Source: Mariannaea sp. PMI_226
Taxonomy: Eukaryota > Ascomycota > Sordariomycetes > Hypocreales > Nectriaceae
DNA length: 64,000 bases
NCBI GenBank assembly: GCA_024336345.1
Contig: JANFOG010000001.1
Span: 3,410,001 to 3,474,000 of the forward strand
Direction: 5' to 3'
The notes under the pieces are model-generated. The model saw only the letters and a list, made by a program, of their open reading frames with translations. It searched no databases and was not told where the DNA came from. Below, one piece after another: positions 12,673 to 24,001 of this stretch (position 1 is its first letter; the number at the start of each line of letters is the position of its first letter). A program made the translations under genes and the position numbers.

Positions 12673-14031
12673 ATGCCACCAAGCCCGATTCGCCCGATCT
12701 TGATGAGTGATCATCTTCCGTCAAAACTGAACACCAACACCCCCCCAAAGAGCCCAGTTCCAGGTGCCGCATCCCCAAAAGTCACCCACATCCAACAAAT
12801 TATTGGAAATAGCACTGTCGAGTATAAAGATTACGGAAATTCTCGGCACAATGCATACGAGTCTATGCCATTGTCACATTACCGCAATGAAGTACAATCA
12901 CCAACACCCAGCACTGAAATGCATCATACCAAGGCCGAAATTGCCCTTGATTTTGGATTTGTTGAAGCCAAAAGTGAAAACAGACAGGAGGAACCGAATA
13001 AGCTCGATCATCAAGAGGTGATAACATCGGAAAGTAGTGTTGACTTGCCAAAGCAAACGCCTGGCCACCGCCCCTTTTCTTGGGAGCCAATACCTAGACC
13101 GACAGAAGCACGTCAACAATTTCAAAGTCAATCCGAGGCTCGCAAGGAAACCCATTGTTCTCAAGATGGAAACGAAGATGCAAGTCTGAGCCACGATCCC
13201 GAACGCAGTAGCACTATGCCTGGATGGAATGTTGATAAAGACAATGCGGATCATGTCGCTAAAAATCAACCTCAGCGAGTCCGGCTCTTCGAAGAGCTAC
13301 AGACTTTAATACAATCTTTGTGTTTTAGTGACGCCTTTACTGATAGAATACCCGGTCGTCCTACTTGGTACAGCCTGGGAAATGGCTTGCGGCTGGCACG
13401 GAGCTTGATGAGCAGGGAACAGCGACGATTTCACACACAAGTTGAAGCGGACATGTACCGCTTCTGCGATTTTGTGAGAAACGATCCCTTAATACCAGAT
13501 TTTTTGCCGTACCAAGACAATGTTGCTCTCCGCTGGAACTTAACTAAATTTATCTGGAGACTTATCAGGGAACACATTCTCGAGTACGATGGCGATACCT
13601 CGAACAAGCAGTTTGAGCGAAAAGCGTCAGAGCACATTCGCAGCGCTGTCCATCCGTTTACAGACAGAGGCTCAGACCAAGACTACTATGTCCTCTGTAT
13701 CTCAGAAGTCGTAAGTCGAGCCGTGCGACTCAGGTCGCTATTGGCCTCTAGCTTGTGGTCTTGGTATGAGTTCAGGCTGCCACCGAACCTGGATGGAACA
13801 TGCGTCGGCGATGGGTCAAAAGAACATGTACGGTACCTGAGTCTTGATGGGAAAAGCCGTAGCGGCCACCGAGAGATTTATGGAGTGGTATATGACCCGT
13901 TGGTCCGACATGCTTGGGACCCAAGTGGGAATATCAGCATCTCGGTAGAATCGCCGGCTTTGGTGGCCGACTATTGTCCGGAGGAGCAAAGAGATCAGTT
14001 CTATTTTCTATATGAGATGAACAGAAGCTGA
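12673..14031 (+). CDS. Unrecognised fungal protein, 452 residues
   Basis: An intronless frame from the ATG at 12673 to 14031. I do not recognise the family. Residues 1-200 are polar (Ser, Pro, Gln, Glu), with no hydrophobic core, and look disordered. From about residue 205 the composition changes to a folded helical type ('VRLFEELQTLIQSLCFSDAF', 'RWNLTKFIWRLIREHILEY'), ending in a Trp/Tyr-rich region ('SLWSWYEFRLP'). There is no signal peptide or membrane span. The layout, a disordered N-terminus followed by a helical C-terminal domain, is common for hypothetical Pezizomycotina proteins. Length, single long frame and codon periodicity support a real gene; no function is proposed. An in-frame Met11 is an alternative start. 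Confidence 0.7.
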   Translation: MPPSPIRPILMSDHLPSKLNTNTPPKSPVPGAASPKVTHIQQIIGNSTVEYKDYGNSRHNAYESMPLSHYRNEVQSPTPSTEMHHTKAEIALDFGFVEAKSENRQEEPNKLDHQEVITSESSVDLPKQTPGHRPFSWEPIPRPTEARQQFQSQSEARKETHCSQDGNEDASLSHDPERSSTMPGWNVDKDNADHVAKNQPQRVRLFEELQTLIQSLCFSDAFTDRIPGRPTWYSLGNGLRLARSLMSREQRRFHTQVEADMYRFCDFVRNDPLIPDFLPYQDNVALRWNLTKFIWRLIREHILEYDGDTSNKQFERKASEHIRSAVHPFTDRGSDQDYYVLCISEVVSRAVRLRSLLASSLWSWYEFRLPPNLDGTCVGDGSKEHVRYLSLDGKSRSGHREIYGVVYDPLVRHAWDPSGNISISVESPALVADYCPEEQRDQFYFLYEMNRS

Positions 14032-15047
14032 TGAGCGTGTAGTCTGTTGGTGGAAATATTGGATACCGGATGAACAAAAAGAAAGCCAAGCCCGCGTAAT
14101 CTTTCCCTTTGCGTTCGACTGCTAGGATGTGAAGTTTGTATTGCTGTCGAGATATTTATCAGAGTGAAGTTCATGCGTTCAAGAAAACTGTGCACTTGCA
14201 AGGCTTGGTTGGTACAGTTCGTCCCTCTCCATTCACACGAAATCCCTTTGAATGAGAATGAACTCAGTAAGTGCGACCCTTTTCCGTAGCTCATGGGGTT
14301 ATGCAGTTTAACCAATTGTTAGGTTTGCTACACATCCATCTTCTAGCCCTATAACCTTCATACGGTGCATCGCATCTGGCCTGAAGAAGGCTTTTGTTGT
14401 TCACTACCAGGATTGGTTGAGCGTTGATAGAACAGAGCCTGTAAACCAAAAAGGATTTCTATCTAGTTTGAACAAACGCAAGTATATTGAGAATGGTGAT
14501 GTGAGCAAATATGTCGAACATCCATATACCTACTTCTACTTGCACCTCATATCGGCTGTACCTAACCTAGACCTAGTGGATGGATGGACAGGGGCTTTCC
14601 GGTCCCCCCAACATTTAGTGCTTTTCCAACTGCCGCGAACTGCTGATCTACAGGTTTGGCGGGGTAGCGGCCACCAAACTGTCAAGCCCTGCAGGTATTC
14701 CAGGGCAGTACTCCTAACAGTGTATCACACCACCCCATACAAACCTGTGCCCTTATAGGTAGGCTAGTCCACCTAGGTACCTAGCTGGAGGCAAGTTAGC
14801 CCACTCACTTGGCTGAAATAGGCATGCAACTCGACCAGGGCTTTAGGGGTCAGTTGGTATAGCACAGGTTAAAAGCAAGAGGCCACGGGTTCCCACCAAG
14901 CCTCAGCTGGCTCAATTCGACGCCGTCGCTACTTGTCCTATCTTTTGTTGCGCGATCGGATATCAACTTCCTCCTTTATAACCCTGGCAAGGCGGGCGGA
15001 ATGAGCGCACATTCAAAGTCCTTGAGACTGTCTGTTTACCTCCAGTA
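14032..15047. other. Intergenic region with a tRNA-like fragment
   Basis: About 1 kb between tandem genes. It contains an AGGTACCT palindrome at 14775-14782 and, at 14839-14903, a segment with tRNA-like A-box and B-box spacing but no consistent T or anticodon stem. The last 100 bp should be the glutaminyl cyclase promoter. No coding frame is convincing. Confidence 0.55.
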
Positions 15048-16269
15048 ATGGCCCCGACTCATTGGAGAAGATCGATTTCTGCCATCGTCTTTACCCTATT
15101 CACCCTCCTCAATCAACCGACACTAGCTACAGGGTCCATGACCTTGACCGACGATGACCTGCGCAACATCCCCTCACCGGGCGACGACTTCGATATTACA
15201 AATGGCAAGCTGCTAGCCCCGATCCTAATCCCTCGCGTACCGGGTACCGATGGCCAACTGATCGCGCAAAAACACTTTGTCGACTTCTTCGCCGAAAGTC
15301 TCCCGGACTGGACCGTTGAATGGCAGAACTTCACGGACAAAACTCCAGTCACCGGCAATAAGGATATTCCCTTTTCCAATATCATCTTCCGCCGAGATCC
15401 TCCGGACGTCAACCCGGGCGATGTTAGTCGGTTGACGCTCGTGGCGCATTACGATAGTAAAATTGATCCTCCAGGCTTCATTGGTGCCATCGACAGCGCC
15501 GCGCCATGCGCCATGCTCATGCACCTAGCAAGAAGTATCGACAAGGCCCTTACGTCTAAATGGGAAGAGGAAGAAGGCTTGAATGAGCCCAAGGGGGTGC
15601 AGATCCTCTTCCTTGATGGCGAGGAGGCATTCCACCAATGGACAAGCACCGACTCCCTGTACGGAGCAAGGTATGACAAGCTGTACCATCTGTGACTGAA
15701 TGGAATCAAATCCACTAACATCTCACTTCCACAGAGCGCTCGCCGAGCAGTGGGATAATCAATTTCATGCTTCCATGTCCACGTTCCGTACCCCCCTCGA
15801 CTCGATTAGCCTCTTCGTCCTGCTTGACCTCCTGGGATCCGTTGACCCTCAAGTGCCATCGTACTTTCTGACCACGCACTGGGCCTACCGAGCCATGGCC
15901 TCAATCGAATCGCGAATGAGAAAACTCGGCATTCTGGAGACCAAGCCCGCGAACTCATTCCTCCCTGACTCGGACAAAGCCTCCTACCGCTTCGGCAGTA
16001 CATTCGTCGATGACGATCATCGGCCCTTCATGGAGCGTGGGGTTGATGTACTGCATCTGATACCCTCACCATTCCCGAAGGTGTGGCACAGGATAGAAGA
16101 TGATGGCGAGCACTTGGACCTGGCCACTTGTCGTGACTGGGCGAAGATTGCGACCGCGTTCGTGGTAGAGTGGATGGATATCCAGGACCATATGCCTAAA
16201 CTGTCTTCCACAAAGATCAAAAGAGCAGAGGCGGCGCAGCTGACGGCAAGCATGAGAACAGAATTATGA
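15048..16269 (+). CDS. Secreted glutaminyl-peptide cyclotransferase (M28 family)
   Basis: Two exons (15048-15670 and 15735-16269) joined over a 64-nt intron encode 385 residues. The enzyme converts N-terminal Gln (and Glu) of peptides to pyroglutamate using one zinc. Residues 8-28 form a signal peptide or anchor. Zinc and catalytic positions of animal glutaminyl cyclase are present: 'GAIDSAAPCAML' (Asp149 as ligand), 'LFLDGEEAF' (the Glu192/Glu193 pair), and 'DVLHLIPSPFPKVWH', with its His as the third ligand. 'LVAHYDSK' matches the core strand. The join creates 'LYGARALAEQW', also as in the family. Secreted proteins with N-terminal Gln would be the substrates. The family assignment is strong; the localisation is inferred. 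Confidence 0.9.
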
Positions 16270-17191
16270 CCGGAGCATGGAGCGAGGATGGATCTTTTAC
16301 ATGGCGATTTGGGCGTTGGAGGCAAGCAAGAAGAGACATTATTCATATAGAGCGCCTGTATTCTTATCATTATGTAGCCAACGAATGTGGCATTTTCAGC
16401 TTACGAATGAAAGAGACTTGAATATTTTATCTCAACTTGTACAGGTCCCTGGATTCAACAGGAAACAAACACCGATGGATGGCATTGTTACATCTATGCC
16501 GCTCACGGGGATTTCCTTGATATCGATGTCTGATACAAGCCAGGGAAAGAGAGGCATTTATTTTGCAAACACCAGCGATGACGGCACAAAAAAATGAAGC
16601 TAAGACGTCACACTCCGCCAAAGGTCCGACTAACAACAGCCAAATCCATGGCTGTGGAAGATATTGATCGTCTATATGGAGTTGAGATAAAACGCTGGCC
16701 TCCGAAGTAAACGATAGAATGCCGCTGATTGGCTCGATGTTAATACCGCCGCCCTCTTATGACTGGCCGCAGTCTTGAAGGGCGCGGTTTCGGGCTATAT
16801 CCTCGTCCACCTGCGGCGGAACAAGGCGCGCTGGCGTTTTCTTCTGACTGGAGCAGCGGGTCCTCTTTTCTTTTAGCCATGGGGCCCCTTGAAGGAAGGC
16901 CTTGTGCGGGACACTGTTATGGAGTTGGCAGATTATTTAGGATGACTTGACGCTGTGAGGTGTTTGCCGTTCTACCTGACTCGATTACTTTCGTCGTTGA
17001 CTTTCTCTTCTGAAGTTTCCCTTCCCTTCCCAATTTCTTTGCCCGTTCGTTTTAGTCAAGAAGCGGTCTCGCGGCGTTGAACACCTGAAGCTACAGGGGT
17101 ATAACTCTTTATCGTCTGGATATCAGAACACCACTTAATCCTATCTTTGATCCGCCAAGAACACATTCGCATTCTTCAATACAGCAGCACC
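16270..17191. other. Intergenic region between glutaminyl cyclase and NAT
   Basis: About 920 bp holding the 3' end of the cyclase transcript and the NAT promoter. It becomes pyrimidine-rich at 16990-17050. Small frames at 16277-16597 and 16759-16950 have no recognisable features. Confidence 0.5.
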
Positions 17192-18215
17192 ATGGCCCCA
17201 ATCTACTCTGAGACCCAGGTGGCCGGATTCCTCTCTCATATTAAGATTCCTTCTGAATACTACAGCGGAAATGAACCTCTCCTGGATCATGCCTTCCTCT
17301 CCGCCATCCACAAGCACATGATCATGGAGATCCCGTATGAGAACCTCTTACTGCATTACTCGGATCACCGAAGTGTTACTCTGGATCCTGAGGTACTGTA
17401 CAGCAAGTTCATCGTTTCCGGCCGTGGGCGAGGTGGATACTGCATGGAGAACAGCCTGTTTTTGTATTATATGCTGCAAACTCTGGGCTTCCAAACATAT
17501 CTTGTCGGGGTCAGGGTGAGAGCCCGAAAGGATGGAATTCCCATTGGCGGATATCTTGGCTGGTTCGTTACCCAACAAGCCCCATCGAAGGATTGCGAAA
17601 TCTCTCTAACATGATATAAATGGTAGGGTTCACGTTGTCAACATCGTAACCCTTGCAGACAACACACGTTGGGTTCTCGACGTCAGTTTCGGCGGCGACG
17701 GCCCCACGCAGCCGATGGCCCTGGTTGAGAACATCGAGTGGCGGAACCTGGGCACACAGGACGCTCGTCTAATCCGCGACTTCGTCCCTGGGCAGACAGA
17801 GTTGACGCCCGGCCGTCGGATGTGGATCTACCAGGTGCGCAACTCGTCCGAACAGTCATGGGTTAGCCACTACACATTCAGCGATGCCCTTGAGTGGCTG
17901 CCCACTGACTTTGAGGTATCCAATCACTTCACGAGCACGAGTACCAAGAGCTTCCAGACGACGACCGTCCTCGTAGTCAAGTTCTTGGGCCGTCCATGTG
18001 CTACTTCCCCCGGAGGACAGGAAGTGTACGGGAAGAGGATTCTGTTCAACGACGTCGTCAAGGAGAACACTGGTGGCAGGTCAGAAGTTGTGGCAGAGGT
18101 CAAGACGGAGGACGAGCGAATCAAGGCACTCAAGGAGTGGTTAGGCATTGTTTTGACGGACGAAGAGATCCAAGCGATCAAAGGACATCATACAGAAATC
18201 AAGGAATCAGTATGA
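17192..18215 (+). CDS. Arylamine N-acetyltransferase
   Basis: Two exons (17192-17562, 17627-18215) with a 64-nt intron encode 319 residues. These cytosolic enzymes move acetyl (in some fungi malonyl) from CoA to arylamines through a Cys-His-Asp triad. All three are visible: Cys84 in 'GRGRGGYCMENS', His126 in 'GWVHVVNIV' (created by the splice join) and Asp142 in 'RWVLDVSFGGDG'. 'EIPYENLLLHYSDH' near residue 50 is the usual N-terminal helix region. In Fusarium and relatives NAT homologues detoxify benzoxazolinone-type plant or bacterial amines; whether this copy prefers acetyl- or malonyl-CoA cannot be told by eye. The ATG at 17192 is chosen because of its CACCATGG context and family fit, over upstream in-frame non-ATG codons. 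Confidence 0.93.
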
Positions 18216-18751
18216 TATAGATTTGATAGAGTTAGAAAGAATAGAGTATGCATCTTGGGTAGATAGAGATAGCGATGATAGAGATTTTTTTTTTGCTTCA
18301 CAAATTCCAGGACATACATGACTCGACATGAATTATGGTCAAGTTGTTGTAGAGACGGTGTCTCAGCAAAAAAGCCAATAATACTATCATTAGATGTGTG
18401 CAATCAGATGCATGTTTGATTTAGGCCAAATCACAGACGGTGCTGATTCTCAGAACGCCGTATAATAAAATGCGGCCCTGGAAGTGAATGCATCAGGTTT
18501 GGTACGTACTTTTCCAGGCCCACCATTCACGACAGCTTTGGCCAGTCAAGTTGCTCCGCTTCCACCTGCAACCACGTAACGTCCTTGGTAGGGAGCTAGA
18601 GAGATCCCTGAGGTACCTGAGTTACCACCTAAACTTAGGTACTTGCTCCAATCGCCAAAGGTCCCTTGGATCTAGTCTATCTGGTCTCTCTAAGCTGTCC
18701 ACTTCGCCGACCTCGTCCCTTTCAAACCTCCCACCACCACACCCGCACATC
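18216..18751. other. Spacer between NAT and SWP1
   Basis: 536 bp with a T9 run near 18285, an AGGTACCT palindrome at 18611-18618 about 140 bp before the SWP1 start, and a CT/CA-rich leader. No other feature is seen. Confidence 0.5.
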
Positions 18752-19819
18752 ATGCGCTTCTCCATCGCATCGTCTCTCCTTCTGCTCGCGGGCGCCGCCC
18801 AGGCTGCCTCTTCGTGGGGTTTCGCTGATGGCTCCGTGTCGATCGGCGTCAGGAAGAGCAGCAGCGCCAGTACCCAGAAGTGAGCTCCTACCAAAGCCTC
18901 GAGAATCGCAACACCTAGCGACAAAGCTCGAATGCAACACGCCACGGCGATGCAATTGCTGACGCTGTTATAACTGCAGGATTAGCGCAACCCAATACGC
19001 CAAGGAGTCCGTTGTTTTGGGCCACAAAGACACCTTGACGGTGTCGTTGACCACCAAGGAGGGCTCTAAGGCTAAGCGACCTCACCAGGCGTTCCTGATC
19101 TTGACCGAATCCTCCGGCCTCGAGGCCCCCTTCCCTCTCAATGTCAAGCCTTCTGGAAAGGGCTCAGTTGAAATTGTGAGGAAAACTGTTACAAGAAAAC
19201 CCCCAATAACATGCGCTGACGAATCCCCAGACCCAGAAGGACCTTCCCGTCCAGCTACTCCTATCCGATGTTCCCCTCAAGGCCAGCCTTGTTCTCGGCT
19301 CCTTTGGCTCGACGACTGCTACCATCACACCTGTGTTCGATGTCGAGATCCAGCTTGACCCTCACTCTCCCGCCCCTCGATACCAGTTTCCTTTGCGGTA
19401 CAGCAAGTTGGCCTTGATCGACCACATCTTCCGTCCTGACCCCAAGAGCCCCCCCATGGTCGTGTCGCTCGTCTTCGTTCTGGCCGTTCTGGCTACAATC
19501 CCCGCTCTTTTTGGTGGCGTATGTGCCCAATCCTACCCTTCTAGTGTGAGAGGGCGAGATGCTAACAATGTGTTTATAGTGGCTTCTTCTTGGCGCCAAT
19601 GTCAACCACCTTCCCAAGGCCCTTGGCAGTGCACCTGTCTCGCACATCGTCTTCTTCGGGTCAATCGTCGCCATGGAAGGCGCTTTCTTCCTCTACTACA
19701 GCTCGTGGAACCTTTTCCAGATCCTACCTGTCATTGGAGTCCTCAGTGTCGTGGCCTTCCTCAGCGGAAACAAGGCTCTGAGTGAGGTCCAGGGCAGACG
19801 CCTTGCCGGCGAGCGGTAG
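18752..19819 (+). CDS. SWP1: Oligosaccharyltransferase subunit, ribophorin II/Swp1
   Basis: Four exons (18752-18879, 18980-19175, 19231-19518, 19580-19819) encode 283 residues. Swp1 is a non-catalytic ER membrane subunit of the complex that N-glycosylates nascent proteins. Residues 1-19 are a signal peptide ('ASSLLLLAGAAQAASSW'). The lumenal part holds 'HQAFLILTESSGLEAPFPLN' and 'PRYQFPLRYSKLALIDHIFR', a ribophorin II signature. Three hydrophobic segments follow ('VVSLVFVLAVLATIPALFGG', 'HIVFFGSIVAMEGAFFLYY', 'ILPVIGVLSVVAFLSG'), with a short basic cytosolic end. All joins keep the frame: phase 2 after exon 1, phase 0 for the other two. It is the fungal short form and lacks the long N-terminal domain of animal ribophorin II. 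Confidence 0.92.
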
Positions 19820-20557
19820 GGTCTTGGTCAGTGGCATAAATGAGCCCGAACAAAAGGGTCTTTCAATAGATTACACCGACTATGCCTTCATCCAACTCAA
19901 CGGGTGGCCCGCCGGGCAACGCCCATGGGGAGAGGGTGCGGACACATAAATTCCCTATATCTAACACGGGGCCTTCTGATGCTGTGGCCCATGTATATCG
20001 GGATGCACAATGGTTGTACAATAAGAGCGAAGGCTAGCAAGAGCGAAGGCCTGTTCTAAAAGGGATAAAATTAGGAGCCTGTTTTTGACGAAGATATTTT
20101 CATTTAAAATAAGACGGATTAGTACCTGTAGTCAATGCCAGCCCTTTTGTTGATTTTGTACTCTGCCTAGCAGCTCTCTTGAGTGAGTGCGATTGCAATT
20201 GCAGTGTACCTAGCTCGGCACGTGCGGACGGAGAGCAACGTCACCACACGACCCTCGGCCCACTCTCCCTTTGATACCTCCACCACGTTATTGAGATGAT
20301 AATGAAGGGTTGGGTGAATGTTTCGAGCTCAGCATTTGTACATCCATGCTTAGCAGAATCTTAATTCATTTCTTGACTCCTATAAATTTTGTGTGAATTT
20401 TGTAAAGCGACTGGCCTATCAAAACTACAATTCGCCGATCCCATCCTCCCCACTCAAACTGTCTTGGATAAGAGTCGCTTGGTTCGGCTTCGCACAGGGG
20501 TGACATTTGCCATCTTCATCACGGATCGCTTCGCAACGAGTGCTTGAAGCGACTATC
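19820..20557. other. Spacer between SWP1 and a hydrolase gene
   Basis: About 740 bp of intergenic DNA between tandem genes. It is A/T-rich around 20080-20130 and 20330-20410. A minus-strand frame from 20425 overlaps the start of the next gene and has no domain. Nothing else is seen. Confidence 0.5.
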
Positions 20558-21890
20558 ATGGCGACGCCGTAAGTAATTACCTTAACTAATATGGGAACTC
20601 TTTGAAATTGCAATTTCAAAATCCTTCTGAAACATGGCTGCTTCACTATGGGACTGGATGGCTCCCTTCCCGTTGATATATCCTTGTTCATAATCGCTGA
20701 CCTGGTTTTTGCGCAATTGCGAAACGTAGTAACCAGAATGTATTTCCATCGGCTGAGGAGACTATCAAGCACGAGGCATATCCTGGCACCCTCTGGGCTC
20801 TGGAACCTCATTCGCATGGCAAACTTGACGTAGCCAAGGGTCGTGGAGGACCGGTGGGCATCGCATGGGAGATCCACGGCTCCGGGCCGACCAAGCTTGC
20901 GGTATGTTTACCTACTGCTTTTCTTACATCTGTGTCTCTCGGGGTTCCCCTGGAGGACAGAAGAAAGGAGGGGATGATTGTGCTGACTTGAGTTACAATG
21001 GCGGTGGGATATAGCTCATCATGGGCTTAGCAGGACTCAGGACGTCGTGGCAGCGACAGACGAGATACTTTGGCCACGATCACGGAGACAAGTACTCAGT
21101 GCTTATCTTCGATAACCGCGGTATGGGCGGTAGTGATAAGCCTTTGGGCCGCTACACGACTAGCGAGATGGCAAAGGACGCCATCGAAGTGCTCGACCAC
21201 GTTGGATGGACCGAAGATCGCTCTGTCAACATTGTTGGCATCTCCATGGGCGGTATGATCGCCCAGGAACTTGCCTTCATTTTGCCCCAGCGCTTACAGT
21301 CGCTCACGCTGTGCTGCTCGTCCGCCAGCGTCACCAACAAGAAGAGCCTATCGGAAACCATCACGGAGCGTATTGGCATGGTCATCCCGAAGTCTGCAGA
21401 GCGAACCATTGACGAAACGGCCCACCAGCTCTTCACCACGGAATGGCTCACCGCTCCGGATGCCGAGATCTTGCCCGTGCCCGGCACGACACCAAAGTGC
21501 GGCCCACCACGAGCGTCCACTGCCTCGGAGTACCGGCTCTTCGACTCCAACTACCAGCGTTTCCAGGCACAAGAGCTCACCAAGAGGCTTGACTCTGAGC
21601 TGTTCACGCTCAAGGGCTTCCTTTGCCAGCTCATGGCCGCAGCATGCCACAACAAGACGGATGAGCAGCTCAAAGCTATTGCAGATGCTGTGGGCCGTGA
21701 GCGCATTCTTATCATCCACGGTACCCGCGACAACATGATCACAGTTAACAACGGTGAGCGGTTGATCCAGGTCATGGAGCCGGGGGTCGGACTTATTGAG
21801 GAGGGGATGGGGCACGCACCGCCGATGGAGCGATCGCAATGGTTTAACAGCTTGTTGGAAGAAAGGATGGGAGCCTGGGCCAAGCTGTAG
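20558..21890 (+). CDS. Alpha/beta hydrolase
   Basis: The body is exons 20730-20901 and 21015-21890. I place an 11-nt first coding exon at 20558-20568 ('MATP' with the Pro codon split), using the perfect donor GTAAGT and a 161-nt intron, for 352 residues in total. Features are those of a soluble alpha/beta hydrolase: 'LIFDNRGMGGSDKP' for the oxyanion and turn region, the nucleophile elbow 'GISMGGMIAQE' with its Ser, the acid in 'LIIHGTRDNMI', and the His in 'GMGHAPP'. A cap insert lies between roughly residues 180 and 270. The substrate is unknown; related fungal proteins are annotated as esterases or epoxide hydrolases. The core is secure, but the tiny first exon is the weak part. If it is wrong the protein would start downstream, at the Met encoded at 21021. 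Confidence 0.8.
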
Positions 21891-22232
21891 CGAAAGATGG
21901 GAATATATGTTGAGCAGCGGAGGGTTTCACAAGTGGAATTTGGATTATATGCAGATTTTCTTTTTTTGGACAAGGTACTTCAAAGGACAAAGCCCTGGGG
22001 AACATTCTTCTACCCAGAAGTTGTGATCGAACCGCTTAGGGAATTCATGTCCTCGTATATACACCTATATTCGAATTTTTTTACTTGTTCCTTTTTTTTA
22101 TTGTTTTGTTGTTCGGGCTTCTGCGACCGCTGGGTGTAATAGCATCTATATGAACGACCAACTGACCGACCATCCTTAAAGATATACTTGCTTTCATACG
22201 TCCTCCCCTTTACCTTGTCCTCCTGAGCTAGC
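21891..22232. other. Convergent 3' spacer
   Basis: About 340 bp between the converging stops of the hydrolase and NMT1. It is T-rich around 22075-22110. It should contain both polyadenylation regions. No gene. Confidence 0.55.
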
Positions 22233-24001
22233 CTACGGCATAACTGTTCCAATACCGCTCAGGTTCTCCTCGTCGAGTTGGTTTTTCTGGTTCACACCGC
22301 CGCTGATGGGGTTTAGGCGATAGTTGAAAAGATAGTAGTGGAGCTGGCCGTCGCCACCGCCAAACTTCTGCTGCTCGAGGAATAGGGCGTTGTCCATGAG
22401 AGAGAGGGCATTGAAGACGTCAAACTTGTATTTCTTGGCAAGGATGAGGCCGTCGTGAACGAGCTCGTTGAGACGGGTCTTGAGAGCGGGCTTGTCGAAG
22501 GGCGTGCTCAGACCGACTTCGGTGGCGTAGTAGAACATGTAGGCGACCCGGATGACGCTGTGCTTGGAGTTACCAATCGCCGAGGATTCGATAGAGAAGA
22601 AGGAGAAGAAGTCGGTGATCTTCTTCTCGTTGTTCTGTAAATAGACTGGGTTAGAATGACTGGAGCGAGAATACGAACAAAAAAAAAAGTTTATCGTACC
22701 TCGACTACATAGGTCCAGACGACCTGCTCACCACTGGGTTCAATCTTGGGCATGAACCAATGGTATGCCTCCTCGCGAGTGAATTCAGGGTACATGTCAA
22801 ATCTTCCCATATACTTCTTGTACAGGTCTATCACTGCATCGATATCCTTCTCTTGCATGGCACGCAGTCCCTTGGTGTTCGTGCTCTCAGGCAGCGCATA
22901 CTTACGAACCTGGTACTGAGGCTTGCTGTTGGGAGGCAGCGGGCTGAAGCCAACCTCATATAACTTCTGCCAGTTCAGGGCACGGTGGTAGTAGCGGCAG
23001 GTACTGACGGGCTTGGGTAGGACGACACCAGCTGTGTAGAGACCTTGCCAGATTTCGTTGAGGTTGCTTCGGCGGGTGATTTCTTTGATCAAGACGGGGG
23101 TGAGGCGCTTGCCGCGCAGCTTCTTATGGATAGATAGGAAGTTGACTTCGGAGCAGATGATGTTCTTGTTGCGAACGTTCAGGTTGACGGGGATGGCTGA
23201 GATGAAGGCGACAAGCTTGCGGGACTGGGTGGCACGAACACCGACATGATATTCCTTTTTCCAGCCGGGAGGCATCATGGCCCTTCGTAAAGAAAGAGGT
23301 GTTAGTCAGGTACACAGCTCAAGCAAGACGAGAAATTTTGGGGACGTATCGTACCATCGCAGAATGGAAGGAGAGTAATTGAAACGGAACATGGCCTCGT
23401 CGTCCTCGACATAGTGTTTGTTGAGTAGCTCATAGACTTCTTTGATCTCATCATCATTGGTCAAATCCATCGTCACCCATTCGAAGCCCGCAACTAGAGG
23501 TGCAGGCTCCTTGGGCACATCCTCGACCTTCTGGATGCGGAGGGGACCCTCCTCAACTTCGCCCTTCTCTCCAAACTTTGGAACAGGCTGTGTTTGCCAG
23601 AACTTGTACGAGCCCATATCCTTTGCGTTCTTCCCGCTGGCGGCGAGGCCTGTCATGATGTCCTCCAAGTTCAGCTTCTTGAGCATCTTGGCTGCGTCGT
23701 CGGCCGACGAGGCGGAGCCACCGCTCAACTGCGACAGCTCCTTGGCAAGAGCTGGGTTGTGAGCAATGAATTGCTGGATTTGCTCCGGCGTCAAGCCAGA
23801 CAGAGCCTTTTTGAAATCGGCGTTGGGGTCTGCGGCTGCTGATGATGACGACGACGACGACTTGCCCTTCAGGACCTCCTTGATCTTGTTGCGCTTCGAT
23901 TTCTTGTCGCCATCATCGTGGGAATCGGGCGCCTCGGCCTCGGCGGCCTGCTTGCCCTTGTCGGCGACGGGCTCGACGGGCTTGGATTCTTCGGGTGCCA
24001 T
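22233..24001 (-). CDS. NMT1: Glycylpeptide N-tetradecanoyltransferase (N-myristoyltransferase)
   Basis: Three exons (24001-23355, 23282-22700, 22634-22233) with introns of 72 and 65 nt encode 543 residues. The enzyme attaches myristate from myristoyl-CoA to N-terminal Gly of proteins such as Arf GTPases and G-alpha subunits, in the cytosol and at ribosomes. Residues 1-110 are polar, with a Lys-rich block and a Ser/Ala run, as in ribosome-associating N-termini. The catalytic core begins at '[14 protein letters not shown]'. The signature '[20 protein letters not shown]' and, near the C-terminus, '[17 protein letters not shown]' are intact. The chain ends 'GIGTVMP'; the terminal carboxylate takes part in catalysis in this family. 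It is essential in studied fungi. The splice joins recreate '[19 protein letters not shown]', a strong check. Confidence 0.96.
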
